A program made the position numbers and the translations under genes. A model generated the notes under the pieces. It worked only from the letters and a program-made list of their open reading frames with translations. It ran no database searches and was not told the origin of the DNA. Of a stretch of DNA of 60,908 nt, positions 52,603 through 60,800 are shown one piece after another (the stretch's first letter is position 1; each line of letters begins with the position of its first letter). The stretch is from assembly GCA_934292725.1 (NCBI GenBank), contig CAKQXY010000018.1, positions 1 through 60,908 on the forward strand. Direction: 5' to 3'. This DNA is from an uncultured Lachnospiraceae bacterium (GTDB lineage Bacteria > Bacillota > Clostridia > Lachnospirales > Lachnospiraceae).

Positions 52603-54267
52603 CTACCTATATTCTCCCAAGATACCTACCTGATTTACCGCACTCGTTGCCTGATTCACATCAGAATCCATCTTAATAGTTGTCTCAACATTTTCGCCAT
52701 TTGAAAGATTAACTGCCTTAACATAAACACCAGCAGCCTCAACCTGAAACGTTACTTCAATGGGCGATCCCTTTCTCGTGTTAGGTGGCAACAGCAGTTC
52801 AAGTTCACCCAAAAGCTTAACTGCATCTGCCGGATCTGTGGACTGTGCCTCTCCCATATTATCTACACAAGGGATAACACTATCATCCATAGACATATTT
52901 TCAAACACACGAAGAATAATTTTCTCCATATTATCTGCCACTGTATAATAAGTTTTTACTGCTATCGCTGGCATAACCGTACCTATCTTGACAAGATTAT
53001 CAATGATATAATCACCAGCATCATTCAAAACCCCCGGTCCAAAAGAACGCGGTGTCTGATCCTCTACTTCAATTTTTTTGGTAGTAATTCCACCATTTCC
53101 AACAGTGTTCTTAGATCCGGTAGGCTTGTTTTTATTATCTTCTGGGTCAACCGGTGTTGGTTCTGGTATAGTTTTTTTATTTCGTTCATCAATCTCTTCA
53201 ACCAACATACTTGCATAAATTGCAGCTCCCTTTGCCACTGCCAAATTAGGATCCTCCAGCTGAACCTTTCCAGGAAAACGTGCTTCAACCACATTGCGAA
53301 TCATAGGCATAAATGTAGAGCCACCTACCAGAAGCACAGTATCAATCTCAATATCACCTACCTTCCGCAAGGTATTCTCAACATACGTCATTGTCTGTGC
53401 AACCTGATCAGAAGTAAGTTCCTCAAACTTTTGTCTTGAAATTTCAATCGGAGTCATAGAACCATTAACATTGATCTTAACCTTTGCATTTTCTGTGTTA
53501 CTCAGTTTTTTCTTTGTTATCTCTACACGGCCTCTGATTATCTGACGAGTCTCTTGATCAATATCTTCAGGCTGAAGTCCATTTTCCTCACAGCATTGCT
53601 GTAAAATATAATCAAAAAGTTTATCATCCCAGTCCTTACCACCAAGACGATCATTGCCACCAGTGGCAACAACTTTAACCCTCTGTACCTCTTCTCCCTC
53701 TTCATTTGTAACAAGAGACATTTTTACAATCGTAACATCAAATGTACCACCACCGAGATCATAGACCAAAATGGTACGTTCTTCCTGAAACTGACGTGCA
53801 CAATAGCTTAAGGCTGCTGCAGTGGGTTCATTAATCATTGCCAAAACATTCATACCTGCAAGTTCACCGGCCTGTCTGGTCGCGTTACGTTCTTCCATAC
53901 CAAAGTATGCCGGACACGTAATCACAACATCATCTACCGTGCCTCCTTGCTCCTCAACCATCTGCTTTAATCTTTTAAGGATAAGTGAACTGATCTCTAC
54001 TGGAGTATACGTCTTTCCATCAAATTCATACGTAGGAGCATCTTTTTTTCCAATCTCTCTTTTTACGAACTGAACGACTCTGTCTCCATCTGTCTCAACC
54101 ATTTCCTTTGCACTATTTCCAACAACAACATTATCCGCATTCTCAAAAAATACTGCTGAAGCAAGCGTATCACTGGCATCTGCCTGATTTTTTATTATTT
54201 CAGGGTTTCCGTTACGATCAAGTGTTGCAATACAACTATTCGTTGTTCCTAAATCAATTCCATGCAT
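52603..54267 (-). CDS. Hsp70 (DnaK-like) chaperone lacking the lid
   Basis: A 554-residue protein, about 60-80 residues shorter than housekeeping DnaK. The ATPase domain is canonical: GIDLGTTNSCIATL, DLGGGTFDVTIVKMS, NEPTAAALSYC, VLLVGGSTFMPMI. A Pro/Lys-rich linker of about 30 residues and a beta substrate-binding domain (about 400-535, TRKGSPIEVTFQVE) follow; the alpha lid is missing. It is therefore a dedicated system chaperone rather than dnaK of the stress operon, which would sit beside hrcA/grpE/dnaJ. AAAGGAGAAAGAGAAA precedes the ATG; it lies 17 bp after the GrpE-like gene. Confidence 0.9.
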   Translation of the reverse strand: MHGIDLGTTNSCIATLDRNGNPEIIKNQADASDTLASAVFFENADNVVVGNSAKEMVETDGDRVVQFVKREIGKKDAPTYEFDGKTYTPVEISSLILKRLKQMVEEQGGTVDDVVITCPAYFGMEERNATRQAGELAGMNVLAMINEPTAAALSYCARQFQEERTILVYDLGGGTFDVTIVKMSLVTNEEGEEVQRVKVVATGGNDRLGGKDWDDKLFDYILQQCCEENGLQPEDIDQETRQIIRGRVEITKKKLSNTENAKVKINVNGSMTPIEISRQKFEELTSDQVAQTMTYVENTLRKVGDIEIDTVLLVGGSTFMPMIRNVVEARFPGKVQLEDPNLAVAKGAAIYASMLVEEIDERNKKTIPEPTPVDPEDNKNKPTGSKNTVGNGGITTKKIEVEDQTPRSFGPGVLNDAGDYIIDNLVKIGTVMPAIAVKTYYTVADNMEKIILRVFENMSMDDSVIPCVDNMGEAQSTDPADAVKLLGELELLLPPNTRKGSPIEVTFQVEAAGVYVKAVNLSNGENVETTIKMDSDVNQATSAVNQVGILGEYR

Positions 54268-54284
54268 TTTCTCTTTCTCCTTTT

Positions 54285-55394
54285 TTATTTAATTTCAGAA
54301 TCATCATTAGAAATCTCTTCCTTGCTGCTCTCTTTCTCTTCCACACTAACCTCTTCGGATTCTGACGATTCCGCAGCTTCAACAGCATCTGGCACATCTT
54401 CCTGCGATGTCTCAACAACCGGTTCTTTATCATCTAATGGTGTTTCTTCAATGGTGTTCTTTTCCTCTTCGATGCTTGCAGAAGCCGCCACTTCATTTTG
54501 TACTTCAGCAATCGATGGATTAAAAACAAATACATCAACGTATTCTGGATACAGCACAGTTCGCCCACGCAAAACACCTGGCTTTCTGCTAGCAGCTATG
54601 GTATTATGTTTTTCCGGTTCTGCTGTATATATCGTTTCTATAATTTTTGTGATTCGTGTCTGACGAACAGTGCCAACTTCACTTCGCAAAATCTCTGCAT
54701 CATTATCGCGCAGAACATCCTCCAGCTGCTCAAACAATGATTCTAGGTTATTCTTTGCCTGGCCAGAAATACTCTCATCTTCCAAAAGGCCTTGATACTC
54801 TACATATATAGTGGCAATTTCTTTCAGAATCGGAATAAATTGCTCACCATTCTGCTGCTTTTTTAACTCCTCAATATCATGCTGCATTCCCTGTCTGACC
54901 TGAACCTGAAAATTGGCGTTTTCTCTTAACGTCTGCATCAGCTTGCGATCATTTCTATCCTGCTTTTCAGCGACACCATTAAGAAGCGCTTCAAGCTCTG
55001 CAATTTTATCAAGCACTGATGGATCTGCTGCTTTCGATGATGTTGGTGCAATTCCACCAACCACTTTTTCTATACTGTCACGTGCAGCATCAATTTTTGA
55101 AAGTACAGCTTGATAATCAGAATGTTGACACTCTTCAATCTTTGTTTCCAAATCTGCAACATTTTGACTAAGCACCCTTAATTGCTTCTGAATTACTTTA
55201 AGCAATTCGTCTGTCTCCACGTTTACAGATGCAGGTTCATCAGCCGTGGAAGCATTTTTAAAGGCTGTTGGTTCTTTTGGTTTTGCAGGGGACGAAGTTG
55301 TTGGTTCCGCTGGAGAAACACTTCGAGTTTCCTCAGATGACGTGGTCTTATTCTCAATTATTATCTGTTCTTTTACCCCTTTGTCGATTGCCAT
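54285..55394 (-). CDS. GrpE-like nucleotide exchange factor
   Basis: A 369-residue protein. Residues 1-60 and 300-369 are low-complexity Ser/Glu/Thr-rich tails. The centre has a coiled coil (about 60-180) and a GrpE-like beta domain (about 185-300): FIPILKEIATIYVEYQGLL, a helical pair, then RSEVGTVRQTRITKI and a VLYPEYVDVFVFNP strand like the C-terminal beta-wing. It would exchange ADP on the Hsp70s just downstream. It is much longer than GrpE (about 200), mainly in the tails. The family match is by pattern. AAGGAGTAGATC precedes the ATG. Confidence 0.7.
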   Translation of the reverse strand: MAIDKGVKEQIIIENKTTSSEETRSVSPAEPTTSSPAKPKEPTAFKNASTADEPASVNVETDELLKVIQKQLRVLSQNVADLETKIEECQHSDYQAVLSKIDAARDSIEKVVGGIAPTSSKAADPSVLDKIAELEALLNGVAEKQDRNDRKLMQTLRENANFQVQVRQGMQHDIEELKKQQNGEQFIPILKEIATIYVEYQGLLEDESISGQAKNNLESLFEQLEDVLRDNDAEILRSEVGTVRQTRITKIIETIYTAEPEKHNTIAASRKPGVLRGRTVLYPEYVDVFVFNPSIAEVQNEVAASASIEEEKNTIEETPLDDKEPVVETSQEDVPDAVEAAESSESEEVSVEEKESSKEEISNDDSEIK

Positions 55395-55426
55395 GATCTA
55401 CTCCTTTCCAATCCGTTCACCACATT

Positions 55427-57061
55427 TCAAGATGTGATTAAGTCAGCTAGTTCTTTATCTGCTAAAGGAAGCATCCAATCAATTGCATCGGTAACTCCCC
55501 AAGGCTCATACTCACTTCCGTCTGGTGCATGTCCCATCGCACTTACTGGAAAATAGTGTAAATTTGAAAATGCTATTTCTAAGTTTTCAACTGCCGCAGA
55601 CAACCCAATATCAATCAAGAATTTTCTACACTCACCATCACGAGCTTCTTCATAGCTAGCATACTTATCTGGATTCTTTTTCAATACACTTGCTATCTTC
55701 GCCGGTCCAATTACACGTTTAATTTCTCGAACGTCTGCTTTCACAATAAGAACCGCCATTGGAATTGCACATCTCGTATTTGCTTTTTTATGACCCGTGG
55801 ATGTAAGATAGTTGATAAAATTATTCACAACATCTTCTACCGGCATATTACTGAAATCTGATATATCTTCGCCAGAGTTAATTCGATCCTCCCGAAGACT
55901 TCCGCTGCTAAATGGATCTACTAAGAATAAAAGGCCATTGCAATAATGGAACTGCTGCTGTAGAACTTGACTGTCAGCAGTAAAGCCATCAAACATCTCG
56001 CCTGCAATGTCATAAATTGAAAACTGTCGCCTTACGCCGAGAGAACTATTTATAAGCAGCGGATACATTTGTGAATTGAGCTGTGCGGTTGCCGGACAAT
56101 CCACACCACGATACCATCCTTCCAATTCATCAAAAAATGGCTTATACCGATCCGAAATTTCAACTCGAATTTCTCTATTTCTTTTCAATCTTTCAAGATA
56201 CTCATGAAAATATGCTGATAAAAATACCGTTTTACCTGCTTTGCTACCGCCAATCAGCTGAAATACAACTTGCCTTGCATCAGAAGCAACGAGCGGTGCT
56301 CCACACTCTGGACAATACGCTTCAAGTCGTGATCTTCCGTTTAAAAATGTGGAAGGAATTTTTTGTCCACATGTACATTTGTGTTTCCAAATACCATAAG
56401 GACCAGGAACTAACTTCTTATGCATCCTACCGCAACTTGGACACATAAACGTAGGGATTAAAAATCTTTTATGACAAACTGGACAGTCCGATCGAATCTT
56501 ATTTTTTAACAGATACAGTCTGTCAATACTCCATACGATTGTAAACACAATATAGGTAAGTACCATTACCACGGTAGTAACCGTACCATGAATCAATCCA
56601 AACACAGCACAAAGAGCAGTTCCAATAACATAAATACAAATATCAGCAATGACTAAATAAATCACACTAATGATCGCTTTAATTACGCCCCAAACACCAT
56701 CGCTGTCTCCCCTAAATTCTTTTGCCGTTTCACTGACTTTTACTCCAGACCAATAATTTAGTTCAAAAGCTGTCTTGATCGTACCAATTAGCTGCGCATA
56801 TCCTGGGCCAAAAAAATAACTACGTTTTGCAGGTTCATCATCTTTCTCCCAGTCCCAGTCCCGAAAATTTATATTTTCTCGCACCGCTCGAAAATAGTTT
56901 GTAACTGCTGAGAAAAAGCCAACTGCAACTGCTATTAGTGATACAACAACCAAAACAATACTGCCCAACACAGTACATACTGGAATCACAATCTTAACAA
57001 TAAACAAATAAATCAGGTAAATTGCTAAAAGTACTAAAAGCAACTCAATGATTTCAACCAC
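55427..57061 (-). CDS. Membrane-anchored double-zinc-ribbon TRAFAC-like GTPase
   Basis: A 544-residue protein. N-terminal membrane helices (about 5-55) and a second hydrophobic block (about 125-180) are followed by zinc ribbons with C193/C196/C207/C210 and C229/C231/C250/C253. The GTPase domain has P-loop GGSKAGKTV at 271-279, Walker B SIYDIAGEMFDGF (D351) and the VLIVKADVRE base motif near 438-445. It resembles DO-GTPase2-type proteins. The GTG start follows GGAGGGAG. It is second gene of the operon, giving the system a membrane sensor or anchor, while the soluble GTPase pairs with GAP1. Confidence 0.82.
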   Translation of the reverse strand: MVEIIELLLVLLAIYLIYLFIVKIVIPVCTVLGSIVLVVVSLIAVAVGFFSAVTNYFRAVRENINFRDWDWEKDDEPAKRSYFFGPGYAQLIGTIKTAFELNYWSGVKVSETAKEFRGDSDGVWGVIKAIISVIYLVIADICIYVIGTALCAVFGLIHGTVTTVVMVLTYIVFTIVWSIDRLYLLKNKIRSDCPVCHKRFLIPTFMCPSCGRMHKKLVPGPYGIWKHKCTCGQKIPSTFLNGRSRLEAYCPECGAPLVASDARQVVFQLIGGSKAGKTVFLSAYFHEYLERLKRNREIRVEISDRYKPFFDELEGWYRGVDCPATAQLNSQMYPLLINSSLGVRRQFSIYDIAGEMFDGFTADSQVLQQQFHYCNGLLFLVDPFSSGSLREDRINSGEDISDFSNMPVEDVVNNFINYLTSTGHKKANTRCAIPMAVLIVKADVREIKRVIGPAKIASVLKKNPDKYASYEEARDGECRKFLIDIGLSAAVENLEIAFSNLHYFPVSAMGHAPDGSEYEPWGVTDAIDWMLPLADKELADLITS

Positions 57062-57076
57062 GTTTCTCCCTCCTTT

Positions 57077-57358
57077 TTATTGAAATATCTCATCTACGAG
57101 CTCCAATGTATATGTATTGTTTCTCATCATCTCCCGTGTTTTGCTATTACTGGCAAAAAATGTGATAAGAGCGATACATACGCTCCAAGGAATGGGACGC
57201 TTCTTTGCCTCATAAGCATTATATGTTTGCCTTGAAACTCCAATTTTTGAAGCAATCTCTTCCTGCGAAACACCTAAACGAGCACGCAATACTGGTAAAT
57301 CATTAACCAGCTGAATACAGCATAATTCCTTTTTGGCATCCATCGCAATGGTCTCCAT
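57077..57358 (-). CDS. XRE-type helix-turn-helix regulator of the island
   Basis: A 93-residue DNA-binding protein. The helix-turn-helix is LPVLRARLGVSQEEIASKIG then VSRQTYNAYEAKKRPIPW near residues 18-60. It is first gene behind the promoter at 57432-57460, so it probably autoregulates the operon, perhaps through the palindromes there. GGGAGGAGGAGAAA precedes the ATG. It is separated by 15 bp from the GTPase gene. The fold call is firm; repressor or activator is not known. Confidence 0.9.
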   Translation of the reverse strand: METIAMDAKKELCCIQLVNDLPVLRARLGVSQEEIASKIGVSRQTYNAYEAKKRPIPWSVCIALITFFASNSKTREMMRNNTYTLELVDEIFQ

Positions 57359-57431
57359 TTTCTCCTCCTCCCGTAAAATATCGAACTATACAAGCACGCT
57401 CAAATTGTTCGGCGTCCCTAACGTTGTTATT

Positions 57432-57460
57432 ATTTTACAATTTGTCGCATATTTTGTCAA
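57432..57460 (-). promoter_or_regulatory. Main promoter of the chaperone/GTPase island
   Basis: A consensus TTGACA (57455-57460) and TAAAAT (57432-57437) are separated by exactly 17 bp on the minus strand. It starts about 75 bases before the XRE gene. The spacer contains the palindrome ACAA-T-TTGT at 57437-57445, a candidate repressor site. Confidence 0.85.
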
Positions 57461-57464
57461 TATA

Positions 57465-57488
57465 TTATTGTTGCAAAAATCACAATAA
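57465..57488. promoter_or_regulatory. Inverted repeat upstream of the island promoter
   Basis: TTATTGT and ACAATAA are separated by 10 bp, directly upstream of the -35. Together with the ACAA/TTGT palindrome in the spacer it may form the operator of the XRE protein. Confidence 0.5.
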
Positions 57489-57557
57489 ATTGCAGATTTT
57501 TATCTGGAAACTATGACTTTTTTCTATGCCAAAAGATTTTTCGTTAAAAAAGTTTGG

Positions 57558-57653
57558 TTACACAAGAAACGCTCCCTTGCTGCATCTGCCAGTAACTACA
57601 GCACAAACTCCGTTTAGGGCATTAAAATCATCATCCTCATAACCCCATACAAT
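57558..57653 (-). pseudogene. Remnant small reading frame with strong ribosome site
   Basis: On the minus strand GAGAGGAGGT is followed by an open frame whose translation contains YEDDDFNALNGVCAVVTG and then RCSKGAFLV before TAA. The second part resembles the opening of S1-like small proteins. No ATG is in this frame; the only well-placed ATG (57648) reads three codons to a stop. It is either a frameshifted or truncated remnant or uses a rare ATT/TTG start. A TATAAT box lies upstream near 57673. Confidence 0.4.
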
Positions 57654-57743
57654 TGTTACCTCCTCTCTCTTTGTAAGTATATTATAATTTATAACACTTC
57701 GCACAAATCAGGGGTGAAAAGAAAAATAACAAGATTATCGAGT

Positions 57744-57780
57744 AAAAAGCCGATTGGCTCTCAAAAGAAAACCAATCGGC
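57744..57780 (-). terminator. Intrinsic terminator after the tandem Hsp70 gene
   Basis: A 9-bp stem (GCCGATTGG / CCAATCGGC) followed on the minus strand by TTTTTA. It separates the tandem Hsp70 gene from the island operon. Confidence 0.85.
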
Positions 57781-57851
57781 CAAATGCGCCTCAAACTAAA
57801 AGCTACCTATTATTCTCCCCAAATACTCATCTGATTTACCGCACTCGTTGC

Positions 57852-60800
57852 TTAATCCATAATCTCCGATTCCATCTTAATAGTTGCTTCAACAATTTCA
57901 CCACTAGAAAGATTAACTGCCTTAACATAGACACCAGCCGCCTCAACCTGAAGCATTACTTCAATAGGTGAGCCTTTTCTTGTGTTAGGCGGTAACAGCA
58001 ACTCAAGTTCACCCAAAAGCTTAACCGCATCTGCTGGATTTGTGGACTGTGGTTCTCCCATATTATCTACACAAAGGATAATATTATCATCCATAGACAT
58101 ATTTTCAAACACACGAATAATAAACTTCTCCATATTATCTTTCACAGTATAATAAGTTTTTACTGCTGTTGCTGGCATAACGGCATCTATCTTGATAAGA
58201 TTATCAATGACATAATCATCAACCTCATTCAAAATTCCTATTCCAAAAGAACGTGATAACCACCCTTCATCTAGTACAATTTCCGGATACATAGCTATAA
58301 ATTTCGGTATAAGTTCTTCATCATGTTCCTCAACCTCTACGCCCAACATGCCTCCGTAAATTGCCGCGCCCTTTGCCACTGCCAAATTAGGATCCTCAAG
58401 CTGAACCTTTCCTGGGAAACGTGTTTCAAGCGCATTGCGAATCATAGGCATAAATGTAGAGCCACCTACCAGAAGCACAGTATCAATCTCAATATCACCT
58501 ACCTTCCGCAAGGTATTCTCAACATACGTCATTGTCTGTGCAACCAGATCAGCAGTAAGTTCCTCAAACTTTTTTCTTGAAATTTCAATCAGAGTCATAG
58601 CACCATTAACATTGATCCTAGCCTTTGCTTTTTCTGAATTACTCAATTTTTTCTTTATCCGCTCTACACGGCTTCTGATTGTCTGACGAGTTTCTTTATC
58701 AATATCTTCAGGCTGAAGTCCATTCTCATTACAGCATTCCTGCAGCATATACTCAAAAAGTTTATCATCCCAGTCCTTACCACCAAGTTCATCATTGCCG
58801 CCAGTGGCAACAACTTTAACCCTCTGTACCTCTTCTCCATTTTCATTTGTAACAAGAGACATTTTTATAATCGTAGTATCAAATGTACCACCAAGATCAT
58901 AGACCAGAATGGTACGTTCTCCCTGAAACTGCTGTGCACAATAACTCAAGGCTGCTGCGATAGGTTCATTAATTATTGCCTTAACATTCATACCAGCAAG
59001 CATACCAGCCTGCTTGATCGCGTTACGTTCCTCAACACCAAAATACATTGGACACGCAATTACAACATCATCTACCGTGTCACCTTGCGCCTCAACCATC
59101 TGCTTTAATCTTCTAAGGATAAGCGCACTGATCTCTACTGGAGTATACGTCCTTCCATCAAATTCATACGTAGGAGCATTGGGTTTTCCAATTTCTCTTT
59201 TTATGAACTGAACGACTCTGTCTCCATCTGTCTCAGTCATATCCTTTGCATTATTTCCAATAACAACAGTATCCGCACTCTCAAAATACACTGCTGAAGC
59301 AAGCGTATCACTGGCATCCTCCAGATTTCTTATCACTTCAGGATTTCCGTTATTATCAAGTCTTGCAATACAACTCTGCATCATTCCTAAATCAATTCCA
59401 TATATTTTCTTTTCTCCTTTTTTATCTAAATTCTCATTATTACTTATCTGATTTACCGCACTCTTTTCTGAATCAACATCCGATTTCCTCTCGATAGCAA
59501 CTTCAACAAATTCAATATTGGAAAGATTAACCGACTTAACACAGATGCCAGTCTTGTCAACCCGAAACGTTACTTCAATAGGCGATCCTTTTCTCGTATT
59601 CGGCGGCAGCAACAGTTCAAAATCACTTAAAAACTGAACTGCATCTGCCGGATCTGTGGACTGTGATTTTCTCATATAATCTATACAAAGTGTAACATTA
59701 TCCTCATTAGACATATTTTCAAACATGCGAATAATAAACTTCTCCATATTATCTGTCGCAGTATAATAAGTTCTTACCGCTGTTGCAGGCAGAATGGTAC
59801 CTATCTTGATAAGATTATCAATGACATAATAACCAGCATCGTTCAAAGAAAGCACTCCAAAAGAACGTGATGCCCGATCAAACTGTTTAAACAGTGTATT
59901 TTCTTCAACCAACATGCCTCCATAAATTGCTGCGCCCTTTGCGACTGCCAAATCAGGATCCTCGCACTGAACCTTTCCTGGAAAACGTGCTTCAACCGCA
60001 TTGCGAATCATAGGCATAAATGTAGAGCCACCTACCAGAAGCACCGTATCAATCTCAAGATCACCTACCTTCTGAAGAGTATTCTCAACATACGTCATTG
60101 TCTGTGCAACCAGATCAGCAGTAAGTTCCTCAAACTTTTGTCTTGAAATTTCAATCAGAGTCATAGCACCATTAACATTGATCCTAGCCTTTGCTTTTTC
60201 TGAATTACTCAATTTTTTCTTTATCCGCTCTACACGGCTTCTGATTGTCTGACGAGTTTCTTTATCAATATCTTCAGGCTGAAGTCCATTCTCATTACAG
60301 CATTCCTGCAGCATATACTCAAAAAGTTTATCATCCCAGTCCTTACCACCAAGTTCATCATTGCCGCCAGTGGCAACAACTTTAACCCTCTGTACCTCTT
60401 CTCCATTTTCATTTGTAACAAGAGACATTTTTATAATCGTAGTATCAAATGTACCACCAAGATCATAGACCAGAATGGTACGTTCTCCCTGAAACTGCTG
60501 TGCACAATAACTCAAGGCTGCTGCGATAGGTTCATTAATTATTGCCTTAACATTCATACCAGCAAGCATACCAGCCTGCTTGATCGCGTTACGTTCCTCA
60601 ACACCAAAATACATTGGACACGCAATTACAACATCATCTACCGTGTCACCTTGCGCCTCAACCATCTGCTTTAATCTTCTAAGGATAAGCGCACTGATCT
60701 CTACTGGAGTATACGTCCTTCCATCAAATTCATACGTAGGAGCATTGGGTTTTCCAATTTCTCTTTTTATGAACTGAACGACTCTGTCTCCATCTGTCTC

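Larger units (their letters stand above)
57359..57851. other. 493-bp regulatory gap between the tandem Hsp70 gene and the island operon
   Basis: It contains, in minus-strand order, a 13-codon untranslated tail homologous to Hsp70 (57800-57851), an intrinsic terminator, a decayed small reading frame with a good ribosome site, and the island promoter with palindromes. Each is listed separately. Confidence 0.75.

Noticed and set aside
52603..54267. Housekeeping dnaK locus
   Set aside because: The protein lacks the lid and the neighbours are GTPases and a vWA fusion rather than hrcA, grpE and dnaJ of normal type.
57714..57971. Plus-strand open frame opposite the tandem Hsp70 end
   Set aside because: It lies over a terminator and the antisense of a clear gene, with no supporting ribosome site.
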